A stretch of DNA of 64,000 nt from Procambarus clarkii (GCF_040958095.1 NC_091150.1:63247893-63311892); one strand, 5' to 3'. Shown: positions 1 to 11,903, numbered from the stretch's first letter. The notes: a model not told the origin generated them from the sequence alone. A program made the numbers and translations.

Positions 1-127
1 TCGAAATCTATGAAAATTTTAGTTGTCAATGCAATCGGAAACATTGAAATGGAAACAAAACATATTTAGTATAACGAGTGTTGCTATTACATTCAATAGA
101 TGGCGCTGTTTAAAAAAAAATCCTGTC
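1..127. repeat. Degenerate ~200 bp repeat family, left piece
   Basis: AT-rich sequence holding the phrases 'agatggcgctgttt' plus an A-run and a 'cctgtcat' tail, which recur through 2331-4790. It is the left half of a repeat unit interrupted by the non-LTR element at 140-2318: the break falls in 'ataggcatctat', which is duplicated on the far side. No gene is seen here. Confidence 0.7.
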
Positions 128-139
128 ATAGGCATCTAT
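128..139. repeat. Target-site duplication, left copy (non-LTR insertion)
   Basis: ATAGGCATCTAT here is repeated exactly at 2319-2330, straight after the A-run that ends the non-LTR element. The first A of the right copy may belong to the poly(A), so the TSD is 11-12 bp. Confidence 0.85.
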
Positions 140-2318
140 GAGACCTTCATAAACACATCTTTGGCTTTAGTAGAGTAGGTACTGCAAACTGCATAGCAAC
201 ATTACTAGGAACAATTAACTCGGGTCCAGCTATAGTGATCTTCCTTGATCTAGAAAAAGCATTTGAACTTGCAAGCCCGCAAGCAATATTACACACCTTA
301 GTTAAAAAAGGTGTAAAGGGAAAAATGCTAGCATGGATTCAAGATTACCTAAGTCACAGGTATGCCAGAGTAAAGTTGCAAGGACAAGTGTCGGACTACC
401 ACTTGCACGAGAATGGGACTCCACAAGGAGGAGTCCTCAGTCCTAGTCTTTTTAACATCGTTATGGAAAACCTTGTTACCATGACATTTACAGAAGGGGT
501 TAAATTGCTAAGCTATGCTGATGACATAGCATTAGTCATTACAGGTCCTACACTTCCAAATAAAACTCAAGGTGCTTTAGATAAAGTAACATCTGAATGC
601 AGTGTTTTAGGGCTAAAAATATCTGCACAGAAGTCTAAGGCGATGAGACTAGGTGGCAACACTCCAGACAGGCACCTACGCATTCAAGACATTGACCTTC
701 AGTGGGTTACATATTATCGATATCTCGGAGTGTGGATTGATTTTAAAATGACACTCAAAAGCAAATTCAATATCTAAAGGAGAAAGCAAAATCACGAATA
801 AATATAATGAGAGCAATCACAGGGCCCCGTCTAGGAGCGGGACACAGAGTGTCGAGAATGTTTTACATACACGCCGTTCGTTCCCTAGTTGATTATGCAG
901 CGCCTGCCTTACTCACTCTTTCTCCTGGTCAGTGGGCAAACGTTGAGGTTCTTCAAAATGATGCATTGCGAATCATAACAGGAGCTCCCAGATGGACTAA
1001 AATACTGAACCTATGGCTAGAAACAAAGCTACCGTCGATTGAAATAAGGGTAAAAGGGATTGCTGCGTGCATGCTGACCAAGATCTTGACTTGACCTAGA
1101 ATCAGTTCACTTAAAGATATAATCACTGGAGCGCTAACTCTGGACAGAAGAGCCTCCAATGGCAACAGGTGGACCCATTGTGCGATCAACACCATCGATA
1201 CTTTCGATATGGCAAACACAGTCACTGAGAGGGGTGTCGACGAAATACATGCAGGCTTTGTTATACAAGCCCCTTGGGAATCTCTGCCGGCAGACTTTAA
1301 GATTATGGCTCTTGAAGGAAAGAAGAACCGGACAAATCCTCATCTGCTACGTAACATTGCACAGATGCATATAGAAGCAAACATGGCATCCGACAGCTTC
1401 ACTTACTTCACAGATGGATCAGTAGACCAGCAGGGACAAGAAACCGGTGCTGCGGTTAAAGCAGGAAACTCTGTGAATAGTTGGAGGCTCTCAAATGGGT
1501 GTTCGACTTTACAAACAGAGATGCTAGCCATTCAAAAGGCTTTGGAACATGCTCTTGCTGAACACCGACAACATGTTATCATACATACAGATTCGAGAAC
1601 CGCCATTGAAACCTTGCAACAAGAACACATATGTGATAACATCCATCTGATCACAAATGTCTTATCATTCATGCACGCACTCAAACGACAAGGCCGATGG
1701 GTACTTATCAACTGGGTGCCAAGTCATGTGGGGCTAATAGGAAATGACATTGCAGACGAAGCTGCAAAACTTGCTACTAAGAGGAGAAATGTAGACATTT
1801 ACATACCACAGAGTCTATCCCAGATGAAGAAAGTAATTCGAAACAGAGCAATGCAAAAGATGTACAATGACCACACCACAGCAGTTGCAACATCAGGATC
1901 TGCGGATTGGTACAAGAAATCCACCAACTACGAACCACTTAGTTTGATGAAAGGGGGCTGTAGAACAACAGAAGTGCACTTACATCGCATCAGGCTTGGA
2001 TACCCATGTGCATGGGAAATAGGCTTACAGGTTCCGGAAGATGAGAGGAAATGTTAACACTGTGGAGAAATGCCCGACAGACCACTGGAACATTATCTAA
2101 CACAGTGCACAGTTACAAACCCGTTAAGATTTCAACTTAGATTCAACAGAGCAGAGGAAGTTGTTAAACACATATGGCAAAATCTTACTGAAGCGACCAT
2201 ACGAGTCATAAATACTCATCCTCCGCCCAAGTAAAACAGAAACAAGCAACACTTAGTGGGCCAGCCAGAGGCTTAGGGCCCGCGCAGGATTATCCCTGCA
2301 AAATAGAAAAAAAAAAAA
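140..2318 (+). mobile_element. 5'-truncated non-LTR retrotransposon (RT + RNase H, I/LOA/Jockey-like)
   Basis: The insertion is bounded by a 12 bp target-site duplication and ends in an A-run (about 2307-2319), the signature of target-primed reverse transcription. The 5' end is truncated inside the reverse transcriptase: no ORF1 and no endonuclease domain are present. After the coding region comes a short 3'UTR of about 80 bp. Order of domains: RT palm, connection region, RNase H, C-terminal CCHC-like knuckle. This order is known from I, LOA and related RNase H-bearing clades; the exact clade is not resolved by eye. Confidence 0.88.
151..2234 (+). pseudogene. Non-LTR pol fragment: RT, RNase H, C-terminal zinc knuckle (broken)
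   Basis: The frame opens with 'FGFSRVGTANCIA' (RT domain 1-2), then 'FLDLEKAFE', 'GTPQGGVLSPSLFN' and the catalytic YADD at 514-525. A frameshift near 745-750 moves the reading into the frame of 807-1094 (thumb/connection). An in-frame TGA lies at 1092-1094. From 1209 the same frame carries RNase H with visible catalytic residues: TDGS (D at 1413), E of 'TEMLAI', 'HTDSR', and 'SHVGLIGNDIADEA'. A TAA at 2055-2057 sits exactly between the first two cysteines of a C-x2-C-x8-H-x4-C knuckle, whose remainder ('HCGEMPD...EHYLTQC') reads on to the natural stop at 2232-2234. At least three lesions, so it is dead. RT family assignment is certain; clade is inferred. Confidence 0.9.
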
Positions 2319-2330
2319 ATAGGCATCTAT
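2319..2330. repeat. Target-site duplication, right copy
   Basis: Exact repeat of 128-139, immediately after the poly(A) run of the non-LTR element. Confidence 0.85.
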
Positions 2331-4790
2331 ATAGTAGGTGTAGGTGTCATCTATATAGTAGGTGTATAAAAACATGTGGGTATTTGAATGGAACGTTTTG
2401 TCAAAATTTCAAAGCAATTGGTGAAGAACTTTCGGAGATTACAGTGTGTGTTGCTCTTACGTCCAACAGATGGCGCTGTTTAAAAAAAAAATATGTTTTT
2501 CCTGTCACAGATGAGGCATGTATATAGCAGGTATATAAAATCACGTGCCTATTCGAATGCAACGTTGTGTCAAAATTTGAAAGCAATCGGTAAAAAGATT
2601 TAGAAGATTTCCGTCACAAGGAAAACATGAAAAAACACAGTTTTTCAAAAAACATGTTTATTCCCGTCACAGATGTGACATCCATATAGTATGTATATAA
2701 AACCCCGCTCAGATGCGAAATGAACGTTGAGTGAGAGTTTCAAAGCAATCGGTGAAGAACTTTCGAAGATTAGCGATTTTTTAACTAAACGAACATTTCT
2801 ATATTTATTTATATTCTAGCTGTACCCAGCCACGTGTTGCTGTGGCTCAGCAACGCATGTGCGTTGCTCAGTAACAGTACCCTTCCCCTGTCTTTCAGTC
2901 CTTCCCACTATTCATCCCCACCGCCATCCTTTCGTCCTCCCAACCATTCCTGACTCCCCCGTCCACTCATCCTTCTAACCATTCCTCACTCCCCCATCCC
3001 CTCATCCTCCCCCACTATATCCCCCTCCTCTCCACCGTCACTTTTGTCCTCCTCACCATCCCCCACTCCACCGACCCCTCATGCTCTAAACCATTCTCCA
3101 CTCTACCGTCTTCTCGTCTTCCCGACCATCTCCCACTCCCCCCTTTTCCTCCCTACCATTCGTCCTCTTCACCATCCCCCACTTACCTGCCCCCTTGTCA
3201 TCCCCACCATTTTCCATTCCCCTGTCCCCTCGTTCCCACCATCCCCAACTCTCCCGTCCCGTTGTCCACCCCACCATTACTCCACCCCGTTTCCCCTGTC
3301 CCCTCGTCCTCCCCCACCATCCCCACTCCCATTGTTTTGTCCTCTCCACCATTCCTCACTCACTCGTTTGATGCACTTCCAAATGATCTGATGTTCCCAT
3401 CAAAAAAATTTGAAACATCAAATGATCTGATGTTCTGATTTCGTCACTGAAATATAAGAAAAACAGTTAAAAAGAAATGAAAAAAAATAAAAATAAATAA
3501 AAAAATAACTATGCTCACAAAACGAACGGTATGGTAAACAACACATCTCAATTCCAACGCAATATCACAGAAAATAATTAAATCAAAATGAAAATAAATC
3601 AAAATCTATGAAAATTAAATTTATCAATGCAATCGGAAACATTGAAATGGAATTGTAACATATTTAGAATAGCGTGTGTTGCTATTACGTGTAACAGATG
3701 GTGCTGTTTAAAAAAATAACATGTTTTTATCTTTCTCAGGTGTGGCATCTATATTGCAGGTATATAAAAACACGCTCGTATTCGAATGGAAAGTTGTGTC
3801 AAAATTTCAAAGCCATCAGTAAAGAACCCAGCGTGGCATTTTGAAGAATACTGCGTGTGTTGCTGTTACCTACAACAGATTACACTGTTTTTCAGAAAAA
3901 AACATGTTTTTTTCCCCTGTCATAGATGAGGCATGTATACAGTACGTATATAAAAAACATGCACCTATTCGAATGCAACGTTGTGTCAAAATTTCAAAGC
4001 AATCGGTAAAGAGGTTTCAAAGATTTCCCTCACATGAAAAACACAGTTTTTCAAAAATGCATGCTTTTTCCCGTCACAGACGTTCCATCTATATAGTAGG
4101 TATATATAAACTCGCTCGGATGTGAATGGAACGTTGTGTGAAAATTTCAAAGCAATCGGTGAAGAACTTTAGGAGATTAGTGCTTTTGAACAAACGAACA
4201 TTAACCTTTTTATTTATATAGATAGCGTGTGTTGCTCTTACGTGCAACAGATGGCGCTGTTTCTTAAAAAAAAAGATTGATTTTTACCTCTAACAGGTGT
4301 GGCATCTATACTTATGTGTTCAAAATGAACGGTATGGTAAACAACACAGCTCTATTCCAATACAATGTCGCTCAAAATAATTAAATCAAAATGAAAATAA
4401 GTCGAAATCAATGAAAATTTAATTTATCAGTGCAAATTGAAACATTGAAATGGAATTGTAACATATTTAGAATAGCGTCTGTTTCTATTAAACACAACAG
4501 ATGGAGCTGTTAAAAAAATATATATATATATTTTACCTTTCACATTTGTGGCATCTAAATATAAAGGTACATAAAAACACGCGCATATTGGAATGGAATG
4601 TTGTATCAAAATTTCAAAGCCATCTGTGAAGAACTTTCAGAGATTACAATGTGTGTTGCTCTTACGTCCAACAGATGGCACTTTTTTTCAAAAAAAGCAT
4701 GTTTTTCCTCGTCATAGATGAGACATGTATAAAAGTAGGTATTTAAAAACATGCGCCTATTCGAATGTTTTGTTCTTATAAATGATCTTG
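2331..4790. repeat. Degenerate ~200 bp interspersed/tandem repeat field
   Basis: At least seven diverged copies (counting 1-127) of a module containing 'caacagatggcgctgttt', an A-run with 'catgttttt', 'gtcacag..gaggcat', 'atatagtaggtatataaaa', 'ttcgaatgcaacgttgtg' and 'tttcaaagcaatcggtgaag'. Copies of the first phrase are near 2470, 3698, 3874, 4248, 4498 and 4670. Spacing varies and copies are broken. Short translated look-alikes between copies are caused by the repeat, not by genes. I do not recognise a named family with certainty. Confidence 0.75.
2885..3390. repeat. Polypyrimidine (C/T) minisatellite-like stretch
   Basis: About 500 bp of almost pure C+T on the plus strand, built on degenerate 'ccaccatcccccactcc' phrases 20-35 bp apart. 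Open frames on either strand here (Pro/Ser-rich or Gly/Trp-rich) are composition artefacts. The strand asymmetry could support triplex (H-DNA) structure, which is inference. Confidence 0.8.
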
Positions 4791-5680
4791 TATACTGGTG
4801 GTTTAGGTACATGAATTAGTCATGCATGTAATGATTATGAAGTGATAATGGAGTATTAAGATGAAATAAATGATTGAGGCAAGAACGACACATATTTGCT
4901 CAGTGGAGGTCAGCGATCAACTATTTGTTCAGCCTGCCATCCTAAGGTTTTCCAACATGAAGAAAACAGTCTATTTAGAGTGTCCTCTCCTAACCTACCA
5001 GAGGACCCAAAACAGAAAACGGGTGCAGTATATCACTTTCACGAGCCGCTGCCATTTTCTATTACAATTTTTGGCCTTATGTAATGCATACGAGTGAAAA
5101 GCGACGTTCTTTGCAGGAGGACAGGTTGAATAGTGGGCAAATGCAGGCAGAAATTTCTAGTGTGGACTCGCCCAGCGGTGGGAGTACCCTTCGCCGTGAG
5201 GGCCAGCTGATGTGTGGAGTGCTGGGGGAGTTCATTTTAATGACTTTATAGTTGCTCATGAAAAGCGATTATTTTGTTGAGGTAAACTTGAAGTTTGGTG
5301 TACAGGATCTGTAAGAAGTTTACATCCATTTGAAGAGTCAGGTGTATGACATCAAGTGTACAGATATACTGTGAATGGAGGAGAGTATTTATTCATTTTA
5401 TTGATTTATATTTTGAAGCCTAGTCCTGGTGATTAAGTGACCTTTGCCCAGTAAATTAATAAACAAGAGAACGACTGCCTAGTGAGTAACAATTTGGTAA
5501 ACAGAGACTTCACTGAAGAATAACATTTCCTGAGCCAGCTGTCTCTGATGGTGACATTGTGTTATATTCCTAGGTTATTGTCTGTATATTGATTTAAATA
5601 CATTTATGCAGATTCCTGATAAATGATGATCATAACAAGTTTGATATATTCACAATGATTTTTGTATTGATATGATACAA
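4791..5680. other. No gene recognised
   Basis: AT-rich unique-looking DNA with only short, unsupported open frames (60-75 codons). No RNA gene, repeat or retroelement domain was recognised by eye. Confidence 0.5.
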
Positions 5681-5690
5681 AATCTGCCAT

Positions 5691-8202
5691 TTGATATCTG
5701 CTGCAGTGTGGTGGCAACCACCAGCCGAGTCGGACGTTCCTGAGGTCTCTGCTCCTGGCTGGTGTTTACATTGGACGATTGTCAGTTGTCCTACCGAGTG
5801 GTGGTTTGCCACTACGGGGTGACAGTTTTTCAGTCTCAGTATGGGGACTTACGTGCCACCACTGCGGAAGAAGGAGCCGGCTGGGCTGGCATTTACCTGT
5901 CGGGTGGATAATGGTGTTGTCAGCAACACTGTTTGACGTTATGGACGTTACAGTGGAAGATATCGCTGATCTTCAGGTCGTTCGTGAGGACAGAGTGGTT
6001 GTGAAGTTCGCCGCGATTGGCTTGTTCAGGAAGTTTCTTGACCAGTATGAGGATCGGGAGGTGCGGCTGAGGAACGGTCAAAGCAATGTGACTGTGACGA
6101 ATTTGAGTGTGGAGTCCACATACGTGTCTATTAAGAATGCGCCGTTTGAAATGTCTGAGGATCTTCTCCGTCGGGCTCTTGCCAGGTATGGCCGTGTGGA
6201 CTTTATTCGTGTGTGTAGGCACACGTCCGGCGACGTCAAGGGGCTCAATAATGGCTACAGGACGGTTAAGATGGTTCTTCGTGGGAATGTGCCTTCTTCT
6301 CTAATGATTACTGGCTTTACGGTCTGCTTCTACTACCGTGGGCAAACTCGAACATGTTTTAAGTGTGGCCACGTTGGAAATTTGGCTGCTGCCTGCAACA
6401 CTCTCATGTATGAACGGGTTAACGTGTTTCATGAAGTGGATATTACTCCTTTGCCTGAGAAGGAGGATCTCTCGGTTCTTGGTAGTGCCCCTTGTGTGAG
6501 GACGGATGCAGTGTTGGATGATGCCAATCTGTGTTCTGCGAGTGCTGTTTCCTTGGTCCTTCCTAATGGGGCTCGAGTCTGTCCTGCTGAGTTGCTGTTG
6601 GAGGGGGACGATGAGTTTCCTTTATGCTGATGTGGTGGGGGAGGATTCCCTGCCGTCTGCTGCCCCGGTGGTGTTACCAGGTTCCTCGGATGTCATTCCC
6701 GTAAGTGCAGTTGGAGGTGTGGGTGTAGGGGTGGTGGTGGGTGCAGATGAACCCACGCCGTCGGCTTCCTGGCATCAGCCGGCTCCAACGCCTCTGTTTG
6801 CCCCCTCACCTCCGCCGACCCCACTTGCGTTGCCTCTAGTTCCTGTGTCGCCTGTGGGGTGAGGGCTCGTACCCCCTGTTGGTGAGGCTGCTGTATTTCT
6901 GGCTCGCACTTTGCATGGTGTGGTGCGGCCAGCGAGTTCTCTACTCGGATGCTTCCTGCTGGAGGTGACAGTTTGGATGATCAGCGACCTGTGTCCAAGC
7001 GTTCTCGGACGGCTCGGAGTGTGTCACACCCTCTTGAGTGGGCTGCCGAGTGTGACGTTGTGGTTGATGGTGCTGTGGGGGGGGGGGGCACTGTGCTGCC
7101 TCCTGTGTCGCCCCCTGCGCATCCTGCTGTAAGCTTCCCTCCGTGGGAGATTACCCCCGGCGATCGTGACCTCGTCGTGGTGCTGAAGAAGGATGTGCAC
7201 CGGGAGGCCTCTGCTCCTGTGCCTGGTGGTTGGGGCGTTCGGTCCCATGGTGTTCCTCTACTATTTGGGTGCTGCATGCAAAGGAATTTCTTTATGGGGT
7301 GCTGGATCTGATGCCTCGGCCTTGTGCGTCTCCTGGTAGCTGGTGCTCGATGACGTCATACTAATTTGGGAGGCTTACTGCTTGGGATTTCCGATGCAGG
7401 AGTTCCCGATAAATATGCATTGTGTGTGTGCTTGCATTTCATCCTCCTTGTATTTTCTAATTGTTGCCTTGTCTGTTATATGTATGTTTTGTATCTGTGT
7501 TTTTGGCTCGCCTCGTTTAGGCGTTGTATTTAGATGTTTTGTTTGTGTTTTGCTTATACTGTGCTGTGGTTTTTCTTGTGTGTGTTTGAATGTTGTCTTC
7601 TGTGTTGTGTTAATTATGGTGTTATGTTTGTGTGTGTGTATGCTTTCTCGTGAATATGTTTGAGTGTGTGTTTTGTTTCCTTTGCCGGTTCCTGCGTGTT
7701 CCGGTATTTTCTTTCATGTGTGTTTGGGGTGTGGTTGTCGCTTAGTTTCCCAGTTCCTGTGTGTTCTGGTCGGGCGTTATTTGTTGTATGGTATGTACCA
7801 TATGTTCCGTGTGTTGTATGTGTGTTTTGCATTGTTTTTATGTTTTGTTACTTTCGTTTCTGGTGTTTTTCTTTTGTGCACTTTTGTAGTTTAATGTCCA
7901 TATTTGACACGCCCCGTCTGGGTAGTGCAGTTTCTTATTATTCTGTTTAATGTTTTTACATTACGTTATTTACTCTGTGTACCTTGTGATCTGTGTTTAT
8001 TTTTATTATGTGTTCATTGTTGTTCTGAATTTTGTTGTGAAGTTTATATTTGTAATGTTTTATGTTGCATTTCTGACATACAGTGTTATGTTGTTGTGTG
8101 GTGTGGTGATGCTCGGTTTTATTTTGGTACTTCGGTACCTTTATATTGTATGTATACTTGTAATGTAATTTGTTTTAAAAATAAATAAAAAAACAAATTC
8201 GT
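5691..8202 (+). mobile_element. ORF1-only poly(A)-type retroposon, old copy
   Basis: A decayed relative of the retroposon at 55521-57913. Both have the same architecture: one RRM-like/zinc-knuckle reading frame, then several hundred bases of T/G-rich 3'UTR (here roughly 7410-8170, with a phrase 'ggttcctgcgtg.tccgg' shared with the younger copy), then an A-rich tail ('ttttaaaaataaataaaaaaac'). No RT or endonuclease frame follows. A 9 bp match ATCTGCCAT at 5682-5690 and 8203-8211 is a possible TSD, but eight or nine non-A bases separate it from the A-run, so these boundaries are tentative. Confidence 0.65.
5841..7404 (+). pseudogene. RRM-like + CCHC zinc-knuckle protein (retroposon ORF1 / ZCCHC3-like), broken
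   Basis: The start is taken at 5841 because 'MGTYVPPLRKKEPAGLAF' matches the start of the intact copy ('MGVPLPPVVRAQSVGLEF') at 55649. A frameshift near 5930 enters the long frame ending at 6630. That frame has an RRM-like fold ('YVSIKNAPFEMSEDLLRRALARYG...' on to 'VCFYYRG') and a knuckle at 6355-6396 in which the expected His is Asn (AAT at 6379-6381). Frameshifts from about 6625 onward scatter the Pro/Ser/Val-rich linker over several frames. A C-terminal remnant 'LDDVILIWEAYCLGFP' near 7345-7395 matches 'TDLEDLVWEAYKAKYP' of the intact copy. Known relatives are annotated as ZCCHC3-like; retroposon origin is inferred from the second copy. Confidence 0.7.
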
Positions 8203-8211
8203 ATCTGCCAT

Positions 8212-10368
8212 AATATCCTGAGGTGTTGATTAACTCAATTTTGGAAGTGACTTTGAGGATGACAAGCGTTATAAGTTGATGACCCTGTCCAAGGCACCAA
8301 TTAATCATTATAGTTTATTTACTTGTTTGTTATAAATATTTGTATGTAAGACAACTTTGTGTGTTATTGTTCCTGTAGAGGTTCTAACTGAGAGAAAAAG
8401 AGTTTAATACCTCGACCTGCGCACCGGACAATAAAGAGAAACTAAATAAACTTTAAAGGAAGACACGCGAGTTAAGTGAGAGGAGGACACGTCACCTGTT
8501 GCTCAGTTTGGGGGTGCGAACATGTGACAGCAGATAGTTACTGAGCCCTGAGTTCCCTCTTGGAGACACTAAACTACTTCTCCACAATTTGGAATGATTC
8601 CGGATGGTTCTTCTGGTTAATCAGCCAGACATAGTGTAGTGTCAGCACGAGACGGTGTCTGCTCTGCTTGTGCTGCATGTGATTTGGATTGGTCACTGTG
8701 CAGTGATTTTGAGGGTTCCTGTCTGGGAGCTCCACATTCAATGCAATGGTGTAATACACACTTCAGATCCTCGTCGCGTGTAACGATTATATCACTTTGA
8801 CAGTTCAGGTCCTCAGTGTGTAGCGAGTATAACACTGACACAGTACAGGTCCCTTGATGTGTATGTGAGGAGATGGTTCACCAGCTCACTTACAATAGTG
8901 CTCTCCTGCCTGTGGGAGCCAGTGCACTTGTTATGTGTGCTGACTTAAGTTTGGTAACCAGCAACCGAAACATCTAGTGTTTGGACTCATATGAGAGCCC
9001 CAGTCATCAGCATTAAAGAAATGTTACCCTGGACGGGGTTGCACATCTGTGGACAGTGATAGAACTGATAGCATCATCTCATTGTATGGCTTGAAGCGAA
9101 GCTCAAATTTGTGCTGGAATAACTAGGCAGCATGCTTGAGGTGAGCTGTGGGCCTCCCGTGCGCCAGCCACTTTAGTAGTCGTCATGGCAACAGCCGCCA
9201 TCTTAGTAAACATCTTGAGCCGCCATGTTGGTTGGCCATCTTGGAATTGCCCTAGGGGCCACGGTACACCGTCGCTGATTGGTTGAGAGGTGTACGCCGC
9301 TGTATGCCTTCCTCTCATTAGTTATTTCGAGGAGGACGCGGGAATCGCCAGTGTTTTCTCCCTCAAGCTCATTCTGCTCCAGTCATCACCATAGCTGGAC
9401 GTCTCTCTCTCTGGCATATTCGGTCAAATTGGGCCAGATGACGTCGTGGTGACTGTCTTCTCAGCTTCCCCACTACCACCTCCACCAAGACCGCCAGCTG
9501 CACAGTCAGAATCCAGCTGGAGTCATCGTCGAAGGGTAGAAAGATAGGGAATGAGAAAAAGTGCTGGGATAATGAGTTAATGTGCATACAAGCAGTAACA
9601 GACTCGGGAATCCCCATACCAGTGATTATAGACGTTCAAATTCCTGCTAGTGCTCTGTAGCAGTCGATGGGAACAAAGAAATTCGTGCCAAGTGTTCAGG
9701 GGCAGTTTTCTCATAGGAATTCGTAGAAAATCTCGAGTCAGTGGTTTTGGTGCCAGAGTGTTGGGAGCGTTAAGCTGCTCGGGAAGGGTGGGGAGGTCTC
9801 CGCTTAAGCCACCTAGCTACCGCCACCTACGCCACCTACCACCATCTCCACCACTGTGAGTCAGCCACCCATAGCGGGGTGTCTGATGTATGGGAATGGT
9901 GTGTGTGTAAGCTGGCGGTATGAATGAGTAAGTACCTAAGTGTGTATTTCTGGTGATTAGTTAGTCTCTAAAGCTTGAATTCGAAGTCAGGTGTTCCGTC
10001 GCATTGTCACTAAGCACCTGTAGAGGTGAAGTGAAGTGTGGACGAGGAGACAATCACCCCTTGTCATCTTGTCAGTCCAGAGGGACTTCGGTCCTGTGTA
10101 TGCAGATGTACAGAGTGTGTGTGTGTGGGTACACATGGGAACAGAGTATACATAATATTTATATTCCATTGTGGTAATCAAATCATTTTTGATCGTCCGT
10201 GGGACGGAGAGATATTATTCCATGTGTAGTCTTCCAGGTGTGGAATTCCAACACTGAGCGCTCAAGTTAGTGTGTGTAACGTCAGTGATTCCTTGCAATG
10301 ATTATTGTGGAGTGTACCAGAGTGTGGTGTTAATTTCTTGTATTGTTCCCAGGGCCGTGACAAGTGTG

Positions 10369-10370
<2 letters not shown>
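8212..10370. other. No gene recognised
   Basis: Unique-looking, moderately GC-rich in the 9.1-9.9 kb part. Short open frames only, none with a recognisable domain. Contains a cluster of three CCGCCAT-type motifs at 9194-9242, listed separately. Confidence 0.45.
9194..9242 (+). promoter_or_regulatory. Cluster of three YY1/Pho-like motifs (tentative)
   Basis: GCCGCCATCTT (9194-9204), GCCGCCATGTT (9219-9229) and GGCCATCTT (9234-9242) occur within 49 bp in the same orientation. CCGCCATNTT is the known core bound by the YY1/Pleiohomeotic zinc-finger family, often just downstream of start sites. Whether anything is transcribed from here cannot be seen. Confidence 0.3.

Positions 10371-10372
<2 letters not shown>

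Positions 10373-10461
<89 letters not shown>
10373..10461. repeat. (TA)n microsatellite
   Basis: About 89 bp of uninterrupted TA. It abuts the truncated N-terminal piece of a minus-strand Penelope ORF. The Ile-Tyr open frames across it are artefacts. Confidence 0.95.
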
Positions 10462-10464
<3 letters not shown>

Positions 10465-10642
10465 TGTATTTTGGAAGCAGTCTTTCCTGTAGACATATAT
10501 TATTAAATATGACCGAAAAAGTAAGATTAATAATTCTAACACGAATTTTCTCAATGTTTCTTATGTTTCTTTTCACTGTCGATGGTAATTGAAAAATCAG
10601 TTCTCCAAAATTCATTTTTATTTCTAGTCTGACGCAACACAT
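10462..10642 (-). pseudogene. Penelope-like element ORF, N-terminal fragment
   Basis: The minus strand reads 'MNFGELIFQLPSTVKRNIRN' and continues to 'ICLQERLLPK' before running into (TA)n. The same N-terminus occurs at 27562 (+), 33775 (-) and 58101 (+), each time cut off at a (TA)n or (TA)n/(CT)n tract. Upstream on the minus strand lies 'aaagtctttgaaaatgtaataagttattacg', the constant leader seen at the other copies. It follows the 3' end of another Penelope copy (10643-11880, minus), a partial tandem (pseudo-LTR) arrangement typical of Penelope-like elements. Confidence 0.75.
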
Positions 10643-11880
10643 GAATGCATTTCGTAATAACTTATTACATTTTCAAAGACTTTAGTTTACACACACACAA
10701 CTATAACCTGCAAACACTAAACAGATTTCTTACTGTGCTATAATTCAAACGGCTTTTCATTTTATATACCTGCATTTGGGTGAGGTGATATGTTACAAAA
10801 GTTTTGGATAAGGTGAAAACAAACTTTCAACACAAGATAGAACACGAAATATTGGGTAATATTGGGTAAAGTTAGAGGGGAAGAATGGAAGTAAATGCAA
10901 AGGGCTTATTGGCCCATATTTCTTGATGCTTCTATATTGGTGCGGAGTCTTGAAGTGTGTATCTTCTTGAGGTTATCTTGAGATGATTTCGGTGCTTTAG
11001 CGTCCCCGCGGCCCAGTCCTCGACCAGGCCTCCTTTTTGTTACACCCCCCTCCCCGGGAAGTAGTTCGTAGCAGCTGTCTAACTACCCAGGTACCTATTT
11101 ACTGCTAGGTAACAGGGGCATCAGGGATGAAAGAAACATTTTGCCCATTTGTCTCTGCCTCCACCGGGGATCGAACCCGGAACCTCAGGACTACGAATCT
11201 GAAGCGCTGTCAACCCAGCTGTCAGGCAGGTAGAATATAGTTGTGTATTAATTGGCCGTTGATTGCTGGTGTTGACTTCTTAATGTGTAGTGCCTCGCAG
11301 ATATCAAGTCGCCTGCTATCGCTGTATCTATCGATGATTTCCGTGTTTTTTGGTAAGACTTCTCTGGTGATGGTCTGGGTGTGGGAAGAGATTTAATGTT
11401 CCTTAATGGAGCCCTGTTGCTTATGCATCATTAATCGCCTGGAAAAAGATGTTGTTGTCTTACCTATATACTGAGTTCTTTGAGGCTTGCAGTCCCCAAG
11501 TGGGCATTTGAAGGCATAGACGACATTGGTCTCTTTCAAAGCTTTCTGCTTTGTGTCTGGAGAGTTTGTCATGAGTAGGTTGGCAGTTTTTTTTGTTTTA
11601 TAGTAAATCGTCAATTGTATCATCTGATTTTTATCTGTAGGGATAACGTTTCTATTAACAATATTTTTCAGGACCCTTTCCTCTGTTTTATAGGCTGTGG
11701 AAAAGAAGTTCCTGTAAAATAGTCTAATAGGGGGGTACAGGTGTTGTGTTAGTTGTCCCTTCAGAGGTTGCGTGGCGTTTCACCTTCCTTCTTATGATGT
11801 CTTCAACGAAACCATTGGAGAAGCCGTTGTTGACTAGGACCTGCCTTACCCTACAGAGTTCTTCATCGACTTGCTTCCAC
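10643..11880 (-). pseudogene. Penelope-like element, RT C-terminus + GIY-YIG endonuclease, 3' part (broken)
   Basis: Read on the minus strand from 11880: end of the RT ('WKQVDEELC', 'NNGFSNGFVEDIIRRK'), a frame change near 11730, 'NIVNRNVIPTDKNQ', then the EN domain 11623-11393 with 'NVVYAFKCPLGDC', 'QYIGKT' and 'SRRL' (GIY-YIG core and its Arg). The C-terminal EN part continues near 11380-11230 in degraded form, is interrupted by a SINE (10966-11228), and passes into the 3'UTR. GIY-YIG fused to this RT is diagnostic of Penelope-like elements. It mirrors the plus-strand copy beginning at 11892. Confidence 0.85.
10966..11228 (-). mobile_element. tRNA-derived SINE inserted in Penelope copy
   Basis: On the minus strand the tRNA-like head (about 11226-11156) contains 'CCGGGTTCGATCCCCGG', a perfect T-arm with B-box. 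The body holds 'ctgttacctagcagtaaatagg' and the conserved tail 'aggcctggtcgaggac...gcggggacgctaaagc', shared with copies at 48131 and 43243. The flanking Penelope sequence resumes on each side ('cttgaagtg' to 10957, 'gtagaatatag' from about 11230), which confirms an insertion. No TSD was clear. Confidence 0.8.
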
Positions 11881-11903
11881 AGCTCACGGAAGAGCTGTGG
11901 AAG
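11874..11903. repeat. Fold-back junction hairpin between the two Penelope copies
   Basis: CTTCCACAGCTC, a 6-base loop (ACGGAA) and GAGCTGTGGAAG form a perfect 12 bp stem. The minus-strand Penelope copy reaches this point from the left and the plus-strand copy leaves to the right, so the whole 10.6-12.6 kb block is a head-to-head palindrome centred here. Confidence 0.85.
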
